From positions 17,203,479-17,267,478 of the forward strand of contig CM060068.1 in NCBI GenBank assembly GCA_030533445.1: a stretch of DNA of 64,000 bases, given 5' to 3'. Of the stretch, positions 26,715 to 38,208 are shown piece by piece. Origin of the DNA: Cyprinodon diabolis. Its lineage: Eukaryota; Chordata; Actinopteri; Cyprinodontiformes; Cyprinodontidae. Made by a program: the position numbers and the translations under genes. Numbering within the stretch: the first letter of the stretch is position 1; each line of letters starts with the position of its first letter. Below the pieces are notes generated by a model. It searched no databases, was not told the DNA's origin, and saw only the letters and a program-made list of their open reading frames with translations.

Positions 26715-29700
26715 GGACAAACACATTAATTATCTTATTGGGGCCAGAATAATGCTGGATCTGATATAGTTAGATGATCTAAAACAAATAATTTGGTTTC
26801 AGCGCAAAGGGACAAAATTAGAGAAATCTGTAATGGCGTTCATAGCTTTTCATAAGACTGTGTAATAAGTTATGAAGTTATGGCTACGTTTTTCATTGAA
26901 GTTGACATAAAAAAAACTATTCAACAAGATTTTTTGTGTTAATATTTTTTATGTTAATATGTTAAAGTTGTCTTGTAGCACAAGTTTCTTTTACCTCTGT
27001 ATTTTAAGGGAAGGACTTCAACTTTGTTGCTGATCAGAACTACAGTGAAATCCTCTTAATCCATTTCATTGACAATCTTAGTTTTTCCATATTATTTTCA
27101 GGGCATGGGCATAATGGTTTTACACCGAAGCTGTCCCAAATGACCTGCATTTAAGTTTTTATTATTTTTTTTACTTTTTGCCATCTTACACTTTGTAGAT
27201 AATAAGTATCCTTGATACAATTGAAGGCTTTTACCTGCAATCTTTTACATTCTTAAAGAGGCATTACAGAGTTTTTGAATGATACTGCCACCTGTGGCCA
27301 AATCACTGAACTGCAACACTCTTCTACTCGTTCTCATAGTTCGCACCCGTACTTGACAAGATTTATTTTCTTATCTTTTTTCATCAACCAGGATTTGCCA
27401 TTAGTGTCTGAGTTGAGCTAAATGCTGGTTGCTTCTGATTATCCACAAAATACATCTTTGATTGTTTGCTTGGTCGAGCCCATTCAACATGGATGAGCTT
27501 GATGTCACATCTGCCAAACAGCAAAGGAACATCCGACTCAAATTCGGGATAACAGGCCACAGAGTTATAGAGGCATTGATGCTGAACTACTGAGGTGTCA
27601 GTCTGCTCATCAAGTTATATTTTACTCGTAAAAGGTCAATAAAAATGGTATTTTAAAAATATTAAAAAACTTACATAATGTCTGTTTATCTTCTTACCTG
27701 CCACAAGAGGGGCCATTTGGACACACCTCCTATATGTCATTAGGCATGATGACATTATTTGTAATGATGCTCTGAATTTGGGATATCATAGTTGTGGTCA
27801 CCAAGGCTGTTACAGTCCCTTTCATAATTAGAAATGCAGAGACCAAAAACCCTCATCAGCATAGCTCATACTCATAAGTTATACCAAACTTATGTGGTTC
27901 ATAATTTCACTATCTCTCTTTCTTTCTCTATTTGCTTTTTTCTGCAGAGATGTCCATTAACAGATGACCAACTCTGTTTCATGCTGCCATACCTTGTTTC
28001 TCTTCCTAAGTCAGTGGCCATCTTCTGAAACTATGCTTCATAGGGGGTAGTCTGTTCAAGTTCTTTACACTCATGCCACCCTTTCCAACAAACCACACTT
28101 CTTTAGAGATGAGTTTAGGTGGCTGACCCCAGTGTGTAAATTGTTTAACAAGTTCCACAGATGGCATAGCAGGTCTTTTCCTTTTAAAACAACCTTCAAG
28201 ATCCCTAATGCACTGTGGGATGTGTGAGAGCCCAACCATTTCCTAAAGCATATCTGTTAACAGGATTATGTCAGCCAGGTGTCTCTGGATAAGTCCTCGG
28301 TGATAGAGTATGAACCTTTTGGTCTGTCTTGTTGTAGGTTTAGGTAGTGGCAAGACTTTAGTCTGCCTGGTGGCAAATCTCAATATCAAGGCCATGAGGT
28401 GGTGCTGTTTGAGTTTCCCTGAAGTGTGCAGAGGTCGCTCGGTCTCATTTGTGATTGATGGTTTCAGATTAAGATAGCAAATATGTAAAAAATTAACATC
28501 TACTTATAAAAAAAAAAAACATACTATAGATTCCTCTTGAGAAAAGCTTAGGGAAAGTAACAAAACCTAATTTCTAGATATTCCACTGTTAACACATGGC
28601 TGTGTAGTATGAGTCTTGGTTCTTTCATAAATGGTGAAATGAGCTACTCTAGTCCCTCCTTCTGTAACCTCTCTCACATTCAAAACAATTTTGATAAACA
28701 AATTAAACCTTCCATAGTGAAACTGGTTATAAAAATAAGAACTAATAAAAGTGTTGATCATTCTATAATAGTTATGTATTATTTTCTATAGAGACCACTA
28801 TGTAAGTATTTAAGATTTTAAACTACGGTTGATTCAACCAGAATCTTCACAAACCATAAAAAATCTCATCTAGTGCCAACTGCAAAGGTGGGAATCGAAC
28901 ACCAACCTCAGCCTTTTTAACTATCCATGGCATACAGGCATTGTCTCTTAAGCTGTATTTACATTGCAGATTTTCAATTAAATTCCCTTAAGGAGATGAA
29001 GAAAGGTCAGAAAATAAGTTGGTTAAACTGCAACATTAGGCACCCGATGCTTTAAAAACTATTGAATAAGTATCTGATTTATTCAGAATTGTGGCTTAAA
29101 TAACTTTTTTTAGGTAAAACAATAAGAATTGGGTTGTTCAGAGTGCAGTAAAAGAGTTATATATGGGGTGCACATGGGAAAAAAGGTGAGTTTTGTGTTG
29201 TATTAGCATGCTGTGAGAAGGTAGCGCAAAGTGCTTACATTGAAAGCAATAGTGGGGCAAAACAATAGTTGTTAAATGACGCACAAATATTTTGTCCAAA
29301 TCTGACTATTATTGTGCAAATTTTGCTTTTAATTTTAATCAGCTTGGCCTCATTAGATGCATTTTATAGTTAGAGATTTTATGACAAAATAGTTCTACTC
29401 CCAATGTGTAAGATTAAGATAAAACTGTATTTAGTAATTTGTTCTCGATCCGGCTGTGATTAGAGAGGATATAAATTTAGTGGAATGATGGGGCTGAATG
29501 GAAGTCCAATTTACTGGATATGAATTTGTCCTGTAAAGGGCCACGGGATGAGATTCTCGCTCTATAAAGATTAGTTCAATTCAATTAACTCTTTAAAGAT
29601 AATAATAATAGTTTAATTTGATAAATTATTTTAAAGCCATCTATTTTTAAGGTCTAATAATTTTTCTGTTACTATGACCTAAATTTCTGCTGCTTCAAAC

Positions 29701-29984
29701 CTTTTTTGGTGAAGGATGAAAATGATTGGTTCCTAAACGGTTTAATGTGAGCATTGTCTCTTATCATTAATCTGATATGTAAACAAATGAAACTGAAATA
29801 TACAATTTCCTGACTACGTTGTATGTTTCTTTCCTTGATGACTACTTTTTTTGGTCTTTCTTAGTGATGTCAAGCAGTGCATCAGTAAATAATTAATTGT
29901 GATTGGTGATAAGCTTTAAACAAATTTGCTAATTTTCTTTAGAAAGTTTGAAATTCTACATTTTGGCAATTGGCTATGTTGTGT
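26715..29984. other. Intergenic DNA, no gene recognised
   Basis: AT-rich sequence. A minus-strand frame at 28239-28006 (HWGQPPKLISKEVWFVGKGG) looks protein-like but matches no family I know. A decayed tRNA-like box (GTTCGATTCCCACC on the minus strand, near 28880-28893) may be a SINE remnant. Confidence 0.45.
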
Positions 29985-29986
29985 AA

Positions 29987-30205
29987 ACTGATCTGACCAG
30001 TGATGACATGTTTAACCGCATGTCGTCATTCAACCGCTGGTTGTCTAGGTGGTGTCCTGAAAACAACGTGGGCTACATTAATAATTGGCAATCCTTTTGG
30101 GGAAAGCCTGGTCTGATTCGGAGAGACGGCATCCATCCCACTTTGGATGGTGCAGCTCTTCTTTCTAGGAATCTGGCCACATTTATTAGTCCTCCAAAAC
30201 CCTGA
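29987..30205 (+). pseudogene. L2 ORF1 C-terminal fragment (esterase-like)
   Basis: The frame reads [18 protein letters not shown], then [15 protein letters not shown] and LSRNLATFI, ending at a stop at 30205. The RRDGIHPT block is the terminal Asp/His motif of the SGNH esterase-like domain found in ORF1 of fish L2/CR1 elements. The N-terminal part is missing. Confidence 0.65.
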
Positions 30206-30384
30206 CCACCCAGGGTGCAGACCAGGAAGCAGAGTTGCAGTTTAACTCACATCTCTGCAGCTTCTCTACTGTTACCCACTCTTTACTCCATCCAGACAGT
30301 GTCTTGCCCACAACCAAAATCTAATAAATTAGCAAAGATTCCCAAAGGAGTAAATCATGATAATCTAATTAAAATCAAATTGGG

Positions 30385-31138
30385 GAAAAAGTTAAAACAA
30401 TTAAATGCGGTCTATTTAACATAAGATCTCTTTCCTCTAAAAGTCTGCTAGTTAATGACTTGATTTGTGATAATCACATTGACTTGTTTTGCCTTACAGA
30501 AACCTGGCTGCAGCAAGAGGATTATGTGAGCATAAATGAGGCAACTCCTTCAAGCTATTTCAATTTTCACATACCCAGAAGTTCTGGGCGAGGAGGAGGA
30601 GTAGCAACAATCTTCCAGTCTGACTTACTGATTACTCCCAAAACAGTTAATACCTACAACTCTTTTGAACATTTAACCCTTAATTTCCCTCATCCAAATT
30701 TCAAGGCAAGAAAACCTCTTCTTTTTGTAACTTTGTATCGTCCACCAGGTCCTTACTCTGAATTTTTAGATGAGTTTTCAGAGTTCCTTTCTGATTTGGT
30801 ATTAAATACTGACAGGGTCATCATAGTGGGAGATTTTAACATCCATGCTGACATTGAAGGCGATAGCTTAAGAGCAGCCTTTAATGCTATCTTAGACACT
30901 ATTGGCTTTGTTCAAAATGTGAATAGTCCCACACATTCTCATCTTCATACTTTGGATCTTGTGCTGACATACGGCATAGAACGTGAAGAAATAAAAGTAT
31001 TTCCTCACAACCCTGTCCTCTCTGACCACTTTCTAATAACCTTCAGGATTACTTTAACAGAGTTCTCCTCCCCCAAAAGAAGGTTCAATTTTAGTAGATC
31101 TTTATCAGATAGTGCAGTTATAATTTTAAAGAATCTGC
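30385..31138 (+). pseudogene. L2 ORF2 endonuclease domain
   Basis: The AP-endonuclease order is complete: [42 protein letters not shown] and SDHFLITF. This domain nicks the target DNA to prime reverse transcription. The frame is lost at about 31140-31157, where the reading shifts into the RT part, so ORF2 is broken here. Confidence 0.85.
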
Positions 31139-31157
31139 TTCACTTTCTCTCTCCTCT

Positions 31158-32395
31158 GTGTCGCTGAGCAGTGCTGCAGAGTGCAAAAGCATAGCTTATT
31201 CCACTTCACAGGTTGATGATTTTGTTGATGGGGTTGCTAGTTCTCTGCGTACTGCCTTAGACAACGCAGCTCCCTTGAAAATGAAAACAGTTAAAAATAG
31301 AAAGCTTGCTCCTTGGTTTAATGCAGAGCTGCGTACTTTGAAGCAAAATGCTAGGAAACTGGAGAAAAAATATCACTCCACAGGCCTGCGGGAGTCCTTC
31401 CTAGTCTGGAAAAATGGTTTACTGCTGTATAAGAGGACCCTTTGTAAAGCAAGAGCAGCATACTTCTCCTCATTAATAGAGGAGAATAAGAATAATCCTA
31501 GATTTCTTTTTAATACAGTTGCCAAACTAACCCAGAGCCATAGCTCTGTTGAACCGTCCATTCCACCTGCTCTTAGCAGCAATGATTTTATGGGATTCTT
31601 TATAAATAAGATTGATCTTATTAAAAATAAGATCATAAGCACTCCTCTATCCGCGATTGTACCTGAGGTAGTCATGGAATCTGAACCGGGTTTAGACTGC
31701 TTTGATCCAGTTGAACTTTCTGAATTAGCAAAATTATTGTCTTCATCTAAGCCTTCAACTTGTATGTTAGATCCAGTTCCAACCAGGTTATTTAAGGAGG
31801 TATTCCCTTTGATCTCCTCTTCCATTTTAGATGTGATTAATCTATCTCTGTTACAGGGATATGTACCTAAAGCTTTTAAGGTTGCTGTAATTAAACCTCT
31901 GCTTAAGAAACCGTCGCTTGACCCAGATGACTTTGTTAATTATAGACCTATATCCAATCTTCCTTTCTTATCCAAAATTCTTGAGAAAGTAGTTGCCAAA
32001 CAAGTTTGCGATCACTTACACCATAATGAACTTTTTGAAGAGTTTCAGTCAGGCTTTAGAGCTCATCATAGCACTGAAACAGCTCTGGTGAAAGTCACTA
32101 ATGATATTCTCATGGCCTCAGATAATGGACTTGTATCTGTGCTCGTCCTGTTGGATCTTAGTGCTGCATTTGATGCAGTTGACCATAATATTCTTTTAGA
32201 AAGACTTGAATATTTTGTTGGAATTAAAGGAACAGCACTAGACTGGTTTAAATCTTATCTATCTGATCAAATTCAGTTTGTTCATGTTAATGATAGATCT
32301 TCAACATGCTTAAAGGTTACCTGTGGAGTACCACAGGGATCAGTGCTAGGACCAATTCTCTTTACTTTATACATGCTAGCAATCGGTAGAGTATG
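31158..32395 (+). pseudogene. L2 ORF2 reverse transcriptase, N-terminal part
   Basis: Contains the linker ([14 protein letters not shown]) and RT blocks [49 protein letters not shown] and [19 protein letters not shown] second frameshift at about 32385-32400 displaces the catalytic YADDTQLY motif into another frame, where it is still readable at about 32431-32454. Confidence 0.85.
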
Positions 32396-33265
32396 GGACA
32401 GCATGGGATTAATTTTCACTGTTATGCTGATGATACCCAGCTATATCTGTCTATAAATCCAGATGAAGCTAACCCATTACATAGATAACAGGCATGTCTT
32501 GAAGACATAAAAACCTGGATGACTCTTAACTTTCTGCTTCTGAATGCAGACAAAACAGAAGTTATAGTCTTTGGACCAGAGTCTCTGAAAAAGAAGCTGA
32601 TTAGCCAGTCACTTCATTTGGATGGGATTAAACTGATTTCAGATAATAAAGTAAAAAATCTTGGTGTTAATTTTGATCAGGACCTGTCATTTAAATCCCA
32701 TATCAAAGAGGTTTCTAGAATTCCCTTCTTTCATCTGAGGAACATTGCAAAAATTAGAAATCTCCTGTCCAGGGGTGATGCTGAGAAACTAGTCCATGCA
32801 TTTGTTACTTCAAGGCTGGACTATTGTAATTCTTTACTATCAGGAAGTCCACAAACTGTAGTTAAAAGCCTTCAGCTGATCCAAAATGCTGCAGCCAGAG
32901 TTCTGAGGAAAATTAAAAAGAGAGATCACATCTCTCCTATCCTGGCTTCTCTTCATTGGCTTCCTGTTAAATCAAGAATAGAATTTAAAATCCTTCTTCT
33001 CACATATAAAGCCTTAAATGGCCAAGCTCCATCTTATATCAGAGATCTGATTGTTCCTTATGTTCCTAACAGAGCACTTTGCTCTCAATCTGCAGGTTTA
33101 CTAGTGGTTCCTAGAATTTCTAAAAGTAGAATGGGAGGCAGATCTTTTAGTTATCAGGCTCCTCTCCTGTGGAACCAACTACCAGTTTTAGTCCGTGAGG
33201 CAGACACCCTGTCTCCTTTTAAGGCTAGACTTAAAACTTTCCTTTTTGATAAAGCTTATAGTTAG
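32396..33265 (+). pseudogene. L2 ORF2 RT catalytic motif and C-terminal domain
   Basis: After the frameshift this frame reads [12 protein letters not shown], a TAA stop at 32486-32488, then DIKTWMTLNFLLLNADKTEV, LGVNFDQDLSFKSHI, RLDYCNSLL, HWLPVKSRIEFK, LWNQLP and the terminal FLFDKAYS. The stop codon is a third lesion. Confidence 0.85.
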
Positions 33266-33990
33266 GGTGGCTCAGGTTATCCTGAGCTATCTCTATAGTT
33301 ATGCTGCTATAGGCTTAGACTTCTGGAGGACATAGGGACCCCCATTTCATCATTCTGCTTCATTCTCTCTCTGTTCTCCTATTCTGCAGAATCTGTTAGT
33401 TCAATCTCTAACCTTCTGCTCTCTCTGCTTTTCCTCAGAGTAGCTTTGCCTCGTCTGTTCCTGTTTGGCTGTGACGTCATCCTGGAGAGCAGCTGTGCTG
33501 CTTCCATCAACACCCTAGTTTATAGATGTTGGAGATCGGCCTGTTTTCCAGTGTGGTCCTGTTTCTCTGACCGTGACTGAGTGGATGTGCTCTCTTTGTC
33601 CTCTGGCAAGGGAGCTTCCTTGGAGCTCGTCTGCCTGGCTGTGTGTTTCCTGGACGAGCCGCCTTTTACAGCTGCTTTTTGTATCTCTGCTTCTGTCTCC
33701 TTGAACCCCAGTCGGCCTCGGCAGATGGCCGCTCACACTGAGCCTGGTTCTGCTGGAGGTTTCTTCCTGTTCAAAGGGAGTTTTTTCTCTCCACTGTCGC
33801 TACAAGCATGCTTAGTGTGAGGGATTGTATTTGAGTCAATTAGTCAATGCAATCAACTGGTTTTCCTTAGATAGAAAACTTTGTATCAATTTGACTGTAT
33901 GATCTGGTTGAACTGTAAAGTGCCTTGAGATGACATGTGTTGTGAATTTGGCGCTATATAAATGAACTGAATTGAACATTGAATTGAATT

Positions 33991-35617
33991 GTAAATTGTT
34001 TTGTACAATGGCCAAAAAGTGACCAAGATTAGAATTACCTTAGCTCCCACCTTTTTATAGCTTGTGAATTAAAAGATTGCATACCCAGATGCCATTGGCC
34101 AGTAAAATAATATTATAAATCCCACATGTTTGTGACGTATCTCATTTGAAAGCTAGGTAACATAAAGTTACACTTTGCAGTAACCATCATAACTAATTTA
34201 TTGTGCAAATGGAGAGAAAAAAGATTTATTAAAGATTGAAAGATAGTTTAATAATGTTTAATTCATTATAAACTGCTTCTAAACCATTTATAAAACATTT
34301 ATTATGGTAGTAAGCCCACTGATTTTGGGATTTTAGGGTAAGACCAACATGACAGGGCAAATTAAATTTAAAATGATGGCAAGGTTAAGTCTTAAGTCCA
34401 CTGACGTTAGGCTGAGAGCTAATCTAATATGGCAGGGGAATATAAATCAAAGTCAGATTAGGGTTAGGCAGGATGCCCACTGATGTTAAGGTTAGGGATG
34501 AACTATCTTTCAGAAATGTTCAGACAATTTGTAAATGATTATCAAACATTATTATATCTGTTATTCAATAATAATTTTTGTCTCTCTACCATTTATAAAT
34601 TATGGTTGTTGTAAGGTCTTACCTAAAATGAACATATATAGTACAATAAAATATATTTTAAAATATAAAACCAAGATAACTCTGGCTCAAGATTTCAATA
34701 AGTCATCATGGTTTCCTGCTGTAGAATATTTTTATTCTTAGTATTAGGTCTGGACCTAACCTAATTCAAACTTTTTTAGCAATAGTACTTTATCTAGCTT
34801 CCGCACTGGCACTCTGCTCACGTGTCACACTCAGTGCTTATGGCACCAAATACATTAAAAAAATAATCAAAGTTATCAAAACAATAAAATATTTTGGATA
34901 AAAATGGGAAAAGCATATTATTAAATATAGCCAAGGCAAAAAATGTTTGCTTATGAAAAAGAAGTACATATCAACTGTTTCTCCCACTGTGCCCCCTCCA
35001 GGGTCCAAGTATGCAACTTAGTTGTGAAAAAACGTTCGCTAGAGGTCATTCTTTAACAAAGTCAAGAGTTAATTACTCAAAAACAGCAAAATAGTAACAA
35101 TGAAAAAACCTTAAAGGTAACGTGCTAACATACTTTAATGTAACTTTTCTTAACGTCACAAATTTTTTGTAGAGCATAATTAAAATTTTTGACCTCACCT
35201 GCGCAGTACTTTCGACATTATTTTGTTTAATGCTTCAGGTCATTGTAAAATTTAATAAAAAGTCTGGAGAGAGCTTGACTCTGCCACACCTCCTTCCCAC
35301 CTCTTTTTTACTCTTGTTGACACAAAAACATATACTGTATAAAAACATAATTTATCAATTACTGAAGCAACAATTAATGTCTTTGAATAAATGAAAAGCA
35401 TCAAGGACATAAGAAATTATCCTATCTTCAGCTTTCTAAAAGAAAATGCTTAACAGAAGAAAATAATATCAGATACAAATGGTGGAACACATCATGTATT
35501 GTACTGAGTGGTAATCAATGGGAAAAATGTCTGCCAGTTTCAACAGAATGTTAAAGTCATAGGGAAGTCATATTTAAATGTCAAATCATTCTGGCTTAAA
35601 CATGCATATAAATGTAC
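33991..35617. other. Intergenic DNA, no gene recognised
   Basis: AT-rich sequence between the L2 tail and the provirus with only short uninformative open frames. Confidence 0.6.
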
Positions 35618-35621
35618 TCTT
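35618..35621. other. Target-site duplication TCTT (left copy)
   Basis: TCTT directly precedes the TG of the LTR at 35622 and is repeated directly after the CA of the other LTR at 49555-49558. Confidence 0.85.
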
Positions 35622-35758
35622 TGTCGTTGGAAATCTCCTCAGCGACTTAAAATTAGAGCTAAGTTTTTGTAAAAATTCAAAGTCTTTAAAAGGCAGAAAA
35701 ATTGCAAACAATGATCCAAAAATCAGGCAGAAGCAGCTGAAGTCCAGGTCCAATGCAA

Positions 35759-35764
35759 TTTATT
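35759..35764 (-). terminator. Poly(A) signal in 3' LTR (copy at 48807-48812)
   Basis: AATAAA on the minus strand, correctly placed downstream of the TATA box, inside R. Confidence 0.75.
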
Positions 35765-35834
35765 GCAACATACAAAGAATCACACACGAGTTGACCGCCG
35801 GCGTGCAACTGAACAAATAATGAAAATGGCCCTC

Positions 35835-35841
35835 TTTTATA
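35835..35841 (-). promoter_or_regulatory. TATA box in 3' LTR (copy at 48883-48889 in 5' LTR)
   Basis: TATAAAA on the minus strand followed by AGAGGGCC. The copy in the 5' LTR is the one expected to drive proviral transcription. Confidence 0.75.
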
Positions 35842-36506
35842 CATTTCATGGGGCCTGTTAGCTCCTCCTACAGGCCCCCTCCTTTGTTCACTATTCTAGG
35901 TACTTTTTCTTCGGGTAAAACCAATTATTTTTATCTTACCGGTGGTAAATCCCTTTGACAGCATATTTTTTATATATTTAATCAACAGTCTTTGTTACAG
36001 GTCATTGTGACATTTCTTTGCAAATCATGATGACATTTAGTATACTTAAATCAGAAACTTATGACAGTTTAATCACAAACATGTTGAAACTTATCCTTTC
36101 CCTACTTTAAGCCATGTCAGTCTGGCCTAGTATTCCTCTTTGTGTCTCAGTCAAAGCATCACCCCTTCTGGGATCAGTACTGCACATTATGCCTTGAAAA
36201 TAACAACTCTATTTATCACAAGTTGTATGGCCAAATTTTGCTGAGCTGGTTAACCTTGATATGTCAAATACTTCATTTTTATGAGGGTGCTTTTTCTTAT
36301 CACTAAGGGCCTTAATCCTGTGCTTTCCAGCAGATGAGTGTGCTTTTCTTCCTCTTACAGTCAGGTGCAGCAGTTACACACACTCATTGCTCTGTTTTTC
36401 TCCTCTTGGCCTACATAAATGTATTCATGAACACAACTCTCTTTAATCATTTAAAACTTCTAATTCTTGTTTTATTCTAATTATTTATGACAAATAATAC
36501 ACTACA

Positions 36507-36518
36507 TTTCCCCCCTTT
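36507..36518 (-). promoter_or_regulatory. Polypurine tract
   Basis: AAAGGGGGGAAA on the minus strand lies immediately before the 3' LTR, exactly where plus-strand DNA synthesis is primed. A perfect 7-bp hairpin (TTGATCC, loop TAAAAA, GGATCAA; 36517-36536) overlaps its upstream edge. Confidence 0.9.
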
Positions 36519-37169
36519 GATCCTAAAAAGGATCAACACAAAATTGCTATGCAGGTAATGATTCATAAAATACCATTATAGTGAAATCTTAAAAAGTAAC
36601 TGATGGTTATATATATATATATTGTGCACCCCAAACCAAAACACATACCCTATAGTGCTAGTGACTGGTATATAAAAAATTGTAAGTGTGAGTACCTGGT
36701 AAAATGACAAAAAGCAAAAAGTAGAATGTAAAAATCAAGAACATCTCAAACTAAGAGGGATCCCCCTCTTGGCTCACTTGAGAGGATCTGCTCCTCGTTG
36801 CTTACTTTTTTTATAGAATGAGTTTTCTAATTCTGTTTATTATTTCAGCAGAGGAAAATTCCAATGCCCAAGCAGCATCTTGTGTTGCGAAGTCATCGCA
36901 TCCCCCTCTGCATAGGTGTCAAGACACACCCATAAATAACCAAGAAAAGCCACATCATGCCTGGACCAAGGCAGGCGCGCACGTCATCTAATGGTCAATG
37001 ACCGTCATTACAACCAACATAGGAGTAACCAAGTGGCACTCTCCTGCACAGTACGTGTACTGTCACATGTAGTATACACAGTGATTATGTCAATTATTTT
37101 TAACATAGGTATTTATAATCAGCAATTATCAGCATTGTCCTTATATCCAGTATGGCGTTGAGGTTGATA
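36519..37169 (-). other. Provirus region between accessory ORF and polypurine tract
   Basis: About 650 bp without a long ORF. It contains a short TA run (about 36609-36622) and a hairpin-capable AAGAGGGATCCCCCTCTT at about 36753-36770, which may be a structured RNA element. No function is demonstrable. Confidence 0.5.
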
Positions 37170-38003
37170 TCAATGATAAGGATGGCCCCCATAATTCTGT
37201 TCATAATTCTGCCCTCCGTTTGGGCCCCCCTGGATATATGGAACCGCGTTCTGCAGATCAGTAGTCAGCTGCATCACCTGCTGTTGTAGGCTGATGATGG
37301 TCTGATGAGCATTCTGAAGGTCCTGTCTCAGTCCCAGATTGTCCGTGGTCAACTGCCGTTTCCCAGCTTGTACTTTGCGTTTGTATATGGTGCGACGCAT
37401 CCGTGCAAAGGACCGTCGTGGCTCGGGGTGCATCAGACCCTTCATGAATTGGGCATAAACTGTTTTGGTCATAGAGGTGATTTCAGGCTTGAGATCACTG
37501 TTGGTGTTGTATGACTCCAGCGGATGAGCCAAGAACTTTGCAACATGATGAGCTTCGGCAAGATCAAGCTGTATGTCATCTGCTAGGACCCCAAAGATGG
37601 CCAGTACACCTGGAATGGATGGTGGCGGATAATTATGATGGCAAGGTGACGGTGGTCGGCGATCCTCGGGATTCTCAGGACTGGCAGGGGTGCTGGTTGG
37701 GCCGAGATCAATACTGAGGTCCCCCGGTGACATCAAGATGGACAGTGGCTTCCCAGTAGGCTGTCGCGGTTGATCATCAGGCTGCCTTTTGGGTGTCCTC
37801 ATCGGTTTGCTCCACTCTGTAGGTGCAGCACTCGGCCCCTCTGCAGGATCTTCCGGCTGCCTAGGGGGAACATAGGAGCCTGCGGCTATCTCTACGTGTG
37901 TGCCTACTGACGCCTGTGTGTAACATCTCTCTTTATTCTTTTCTTGCCATTCCTTGGGGTAATAGCTTTCCTCATAAGATTTTTCCTCATGAGTTCTCTC
38001 CAT
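37170..38003 (-). CDS. Retroviral accessory ORF, unknown function, basic region plus coiled coil
   Basis: A 277-codon ORF between env and the 3' LTR, starting at an ATG in good context (ACAATGG) with a possible splice acceptor (GAATGCAG) 11 nt upstream. I do not recognise the protein. Residues 1-130 are polar and Pro-rich, probably disordered. Residues 131-195 look helical. Residues 196-217 are strongly basic (RRSFARMRRTIYKRK). Residues 218-250 show hydrophobic residues at strict 3-4 spacing (L218, L225, L229, A232, I236, L239, V243, L246, L250), a good coiled coil. The tail is Gly/Asn/Tyr-rich. Basic region plus zipper resembles a bZIP layout, but the conserved Asn is missing. Its location matches WDSV and snakehead retrovirus accessory genes. 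A nuclear regulator is an inference. Confidence 0.8.
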   Translation of the reverse strand: MERTHEEKSYEESYYPKEWQEKNKERCYTQASVGTHVEIAAGSYVPPRQPEDPAEGPSAAPTEWSKPMRTPKRQPDDQPRQPTGKPLSILMSPGDLSIDLGPTSTPASPENPEDRRPPSPCHHNYPPPSIPGVLAIFGVLADDIQLDLAEAHHVAKFLAHPLESYNTNSDLKPEITSMTKTVYAQFMKGLMHPEPRRSFARMRRTIYKRKVQAGKRQLTTDNLGLRQDLQNAHQTIISLQQQVMQLTTDLQNAVPYIQGGPNGGQNYEQNYGGHPYH

Positions 38004-38208
38004 TGTCAGTTAATCTGCATTCAGAGACATAATGGGGCATTTTTTAGGTATCATCTTGAGGCATATTTTCTTCTAAATGAATCTGCATGCAAAATACTAT
38101 ATCTACATAAATAAGTATGTGAGTCATTGTTGTGCAATTTAGTATACATTTTGATTAATAAAGAAAGGCACGTACCTGGTGGGGGTGGGAGGAGATCATG
38201 GCTATGTT

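Larger units (their letters stand above)
29985..33990 (+). mobile_element. L2-type LINE, 5'-truncated and inactive
   Basis: A non-LTR retrotransposon with, in order, the tail of an ORF1 esterase-like domain, an AP-type endonuclease, a reverse transcriptase and a 3' UTR ending in TATATAAATGAACTGAATTG and ATTGAA repeats. The short-repeat tail instead of poly(A), plus RT blocks ([34 protein letters not shown]), indicate the L2 (CR1-related) group. At least two frameshifts and one in-frame stop inactivate it. The 5' end is truncated and its exact edge is uncertain. Confidence 0.85.
35622..36506 (-). repeat. Provirus 3' LTR (885 bp)
   Basis: Starts TG and ends CA on the plus strand and matches 48670-49554 base for base as far as I can read. 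In the sense direction U3 comes first, with a TATAAAA box at 35835-35841 and an AATAAA signal at 35759-35764 about 70 bp downstream, which places R and U5 at the low-coordinate end. Confidence 0.95.

Noticed and set aside
37170..38003. Calling the accessory ORF a bZIP protein
   Set aside because: The basic region lacks the conserved Asn and the usual Ala-Ala/Ser-Arg pattern, so only the basic-plus-coiled-coil layout can be claimed.
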